Positions 20,849 to 22,589 of a stretch of 22,589 nt of DNA are shown here, in pieces. The stretch lies in NCBI GenBank assembly GCA_023390775.1, contig JAEWCF010000039.1, forward strand, positions 1 through 22,589, in the 5' to 3' direction. Position numbers and translations under genes: made by a program. Position 1 is the stretch's first letter. Each line of letters starts with the position of its first letter. The notes under the pieces were generated by a model. It was not told where the DNA came from, did no database searches, and saw only the letters and a list, made by a program, of their open reading frames with translations. The DNA is from Bacteroidota bacterium. GTDB taxonomy: Bacteria > Bacteroidota > Bacteroidia > Flavobacteriales > Flavobacteriaceae.

Positions 20849-21808
20849 ATGAGGCACTGGATCGAGGCCGCGAGGCTGCGTACATTACCGCTTTCGGTAT
20901 CCGGGATACTGGTGGGGAGCATTTATGCGCTCGCCAACCCGACACGCGATGTTCTGACCCCGACACAGGTCTTTAACTGGCGGATTTTCGGATTTGCGAT
21001 CCTCACGACATTGGGCCTGCAGATCCTCTCGAATTTCGCCAACGATTACGGCGATGGCATGCGCGGCACCGACAACGAGGACCGGATCGGCCCGAAACGC
21101 GCCATCCAAAGCGGTGCCATATCGCCCTCGGCCATGAAACGCGGCATGATCCTCACGGCGGCCCTGACCTTGTTATCGGCTTCGCTCCTGATTTATTTTG
21201 CCTTTCACGATACGCAGCCTCTTTATTCGATATTTTTTTTCATACTGGGGCTTCTGGCGATCGCCTCGGCTATCCGGTACACGGTGGGCAATACCGCCTA
21301 CGGTTATCACGGTTACGGCGATATGTTCGTGTTTGTGTTCTTTGGGCTGGTTTCGACCCTTGGCGTCAATTTCCTCCATTCCAAACAGGTCGATCTGCAA
21401 CTGGTTTTGCCGGCGGCGGCGATCGGGCTCCTGAGCGCGGGGGTGCTCAACCTCAACAACATGCGCGATGAGCTATCGGACCGAAAAGCGGGCAAGAACA
21501 CGCTGGTGGTCAAAATGGGCGGGGCCGCCGCGCGCAAATACCACTATTTCCTCGTGGTTACGGCGATGGTGCTTGTGTTGGTTTTCGCGGTGATCTATAA
21601 CGGAACAGGCTTCAACTTTGACCAATACATTTTCCTGGTGGCCTATTTTCCCCTCATTGGTCACCTGATCCGCGTTTCCAGGATCCGGGATCCGCGTGAA
21701 TTCGACCCCGAGCTCAAGCGGCTTGCAATCGCGACCTTTCTCTTGTCGGTACTGCTATCTCTGGCGCTCATATTCCTTCTTTCGGACGTAATCGTAAACA
21801 ATTCATAG
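20849..21808 (+). CDS. menA: 1,4-dihydroxy-2-naphthoate polyprenyltransferase
   Basis: 319 residues from ATG 20849 (MRHWIEAARLRTLPLSVSG). The frame is open to 20747, but the extra 34 residues overlap the previous gene and precede the promoter, so they are rejected. UbiA-superfamily membrane prenyltransferase with eight or more hydrophobic helices. First Asp-rich motif NDYGD (65-69) in SNFANDYGDGMRGTDN and second motif NNMRDELSDRKAGK (203-216) bind magnesium diphosphate and the prenyl donor. It joins DHNA to a polyprenyl chain to make demethylmenaquinone at the inner membrane. The hydrolase gene begins at the next base after the stop. Confidence 0.96.
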   Translation: MRHWIEAARLRTLPLSVSGILVGSIYALANPTRDVLTPTQVFNWRIFGFAILTTLGLQILSNFANDYGDGMRGTDNEDRIGPKRAIQSGAISPSAMKRGMILTAALTLLSASLLIYFAFHDTQPLYSIFFFILGLLAIASAIRYTVGNTAYGYHGYGDMFVFVFFGLVSTLGVNFLHSKQVDLQLVLPAAAIGLLSAGVLNLNNMRDELSDRKAGKNTLVVKMGGAAARKYHYFLVVTAMVLVLVFAVIYNGTGFNFDQYIFLVAYFPLIGHLIRVSRIRDPREFDPELKRLAIATFLLSVLLSLALIFLLSDVIVNNS

Positions 21809-22486
21809 ATGAAAATAACCTATTACGGGCACGCCTCCCTTGGAATCGAGGTGGCCGGAAAAAACATTTTGGTCGATCCGTTCATTTCGGCAAACCCCGC
21901 GGCGGCGCACATCGACATCAATGCCCTTGCGGCCGATTACATTTTGGTCACCCACGCGCACAACGACCACACGTACGATGTCGAAGCCATTGCGCGGCGC
22001 ACGGGCGCGATAATAGTTTCGAACGCCGAAATTGCCGGGATCTACGCAAACCACGGGTTGAAATCGCATCCCATGAACCACGGAGGGAAATGGAAATTTG
22101 ACTTTGGGACCGTTCGCTATGTGAACGCGATCCATTCAAGTTCCTTTGGCGACGGAAGCTACGGAGGAAATCCCGGCGGATTTGTCATCGAGAGCGAGCA
22201 CAAGAACGTCTACATCGCGGGCGACACCGCACTTACGATGGACATGAAGCTCATTCCCATTAGGACGCGGCTCGACCTTGCCATCCTGCCCGTGGGGGAT
22301 AATTTTACGATGGATGTGGACGATGCGATCATCGCCTCCGACTTCCTGGAATGCGACAAGATCCTGGGGTATCATTACGATACCTTCGGGTTCATCAAGA
22401 TCGACCATGAAGCTTCAATACGGAAGTTTTTTGACAGAGGTAAAGACCTGATGCTGTTGAATATAGGGGAGTCTATCGAACTTTAA
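21809..22486 (+). CDS. Metallo-beta-lactamase-fold hydrolase (UPF0173/YtkL-like)
   Basis: 225 residues, full length for the UPF0173 family. MKITYYGHASLGIE and ILVDPFIS open the family; THAHNDH (H49, H51, D53, H54) is the metal motif, HSSSFGDGSYGGNPGGFVIE and AGDTALTMDMK give the later ligands, and LGYHYDTFGFIKID the last histidine. It lacks a signal peptide. Its substrate is unknown. It follows menA with no gap and precedes menC by 11 nt, so it belongs to the men transcript and might serve the DHNA-CoA hydrolysis step, a speculation discussed under findings. Confidence 0.9.
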   Translation: MKITYYGHASLGIEVAGKNILVDPFISANPAAAHIDINALAADYILVTHAHNDHTYDVEAIARRTGAIIVSNAEIAGIYANHGLKSHPMNHGGKWKFDFGTVRYVNAIHSSSFGDGSYGGNPGGFVIESEHKNVYIAGDTALTMDMKLIPIRTRLDLAILPVGDNFTMDVDDAIIASDFLECDKILGYHYDTFGFIKIDHEASIRKFFDRGKDLMLLNIGESIEL

Positions 22487-22497
22487 AATTCAGGTTA

Positions 22498-22589
22498 TTG
22501 ACCGCGCGCTATTTTAAGCATACACTCGAATTCATCACGCCTGCAGGGACTTCACGGGGAGTGATGACCCACAAGGAGAGTTGGTTCAT
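22498..22589 (+). CDS. menC: o-Succinylbenzoate synthase, 5' end only
   Basis: The first 30 codons are present; the gene runs off the window. From TTG 22498 it reads LTARYFKHTLEFITPAGTSR and then GVMTHKESWF. The Bacteroidetes MenC opening has the same shape (xATYxKYxLxFxxPxGTSRGVLxxKETWF), including the GTSRG motif. MenC dehydrates SHCHC to o-succinylbenzoate in menaquinone synthesis. The TTG start aligns with the usual first methionine; no ATG is available in frame. It starts 11 nt after the hydrolase stop, continuing the menB-menA cluster. Confidence 0.8.
   Translation, partial: MTARYFKHTLEFITPAGTSRGVMTHKESWF

Overview
The window looks like a chromosomal segment of a Bacteroidetes bacterium, most likely a member of the Flavobacteriaceae with fairly GC-rich codon use. 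Evidence for this: -7 promoter boxes of the TAnnTTTG type lie 10-20 nt before many start codons, Shine-Dalgarno sequences are largely absent, and several families typical of Bacteroidetes occur (DUF3822 next to rsmD, the small lipoproteins, a DnaX without zinc cysteines, a YbiT-like ABC-F protein). No gene is cut at the left edge; a menC gene runs off the right edge. There is no phage, transposase, CRISPR array or tRNA.

Layout. 1-297: heptamer repeats and the promoter of a short-form transaldolase (298-954), which ends in a hairpin terminator facing a reverse-strand lipoprotein with a thioredoxin-like domain (982-2394). 2395-3021: about 630 bp of tandem composite heptamer repeats. 3022-4638: ABC-F ATPase, then a bidirectional terminator shared with a 55-residue lipoprotein gene missed by length cut-offs (4701-4868). 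5069-6372: SatD-like protein overlapping a DUF3307 membrane protein. 6450-9822: five-gene operon pyrR-pyrB-(STAS-like)-rnz-pdxH. 9824-11532: reverse-strand pair, a zinc alcohol dehydrogenase followed by a tail-anchored protein. 11703-11900: small lipoprotein. 11897-13599: dnaX, split at a run of ten A's into a gamma-length frame and a tau extension in the -1 frame. 13686-15061: topoisomerase IB and a small coupled gene. 15183-15494: RNase P RNA. 15502-15634: a third heptamer-repeat locus. 15635-16983: DUF3822-rsmD operon (reverse). 17086-17922: CvfB-like S1 protein. 17961-22589: menaquinone cluster menB, two bPH2 membrane proteins, menA, a metallo-beta-lactamase-fold hydrolase, and menC (partial).

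Most genes are housekeeping. The points that deserve attention are: (1) the dnaX A10 slippage site with an 8-bp hairpin abutting it; (2) a composite repeat built almost wholly of 7-nt units at three intergenic loci; (3) an ABC-F protein in which exactly one of the two composite ATP sites is degenerate; (4) the SatD/DUF3307 overlapping pair; (5) a metallo-hydrolase placed between menA and menC, where the pathway needs a DHNA-CoA thioesterase; and (6) a thioredoxin-like lipoprotein with no active-site cysteines. All functional statements rest on sequence reading and family knowledge only; no search was run.
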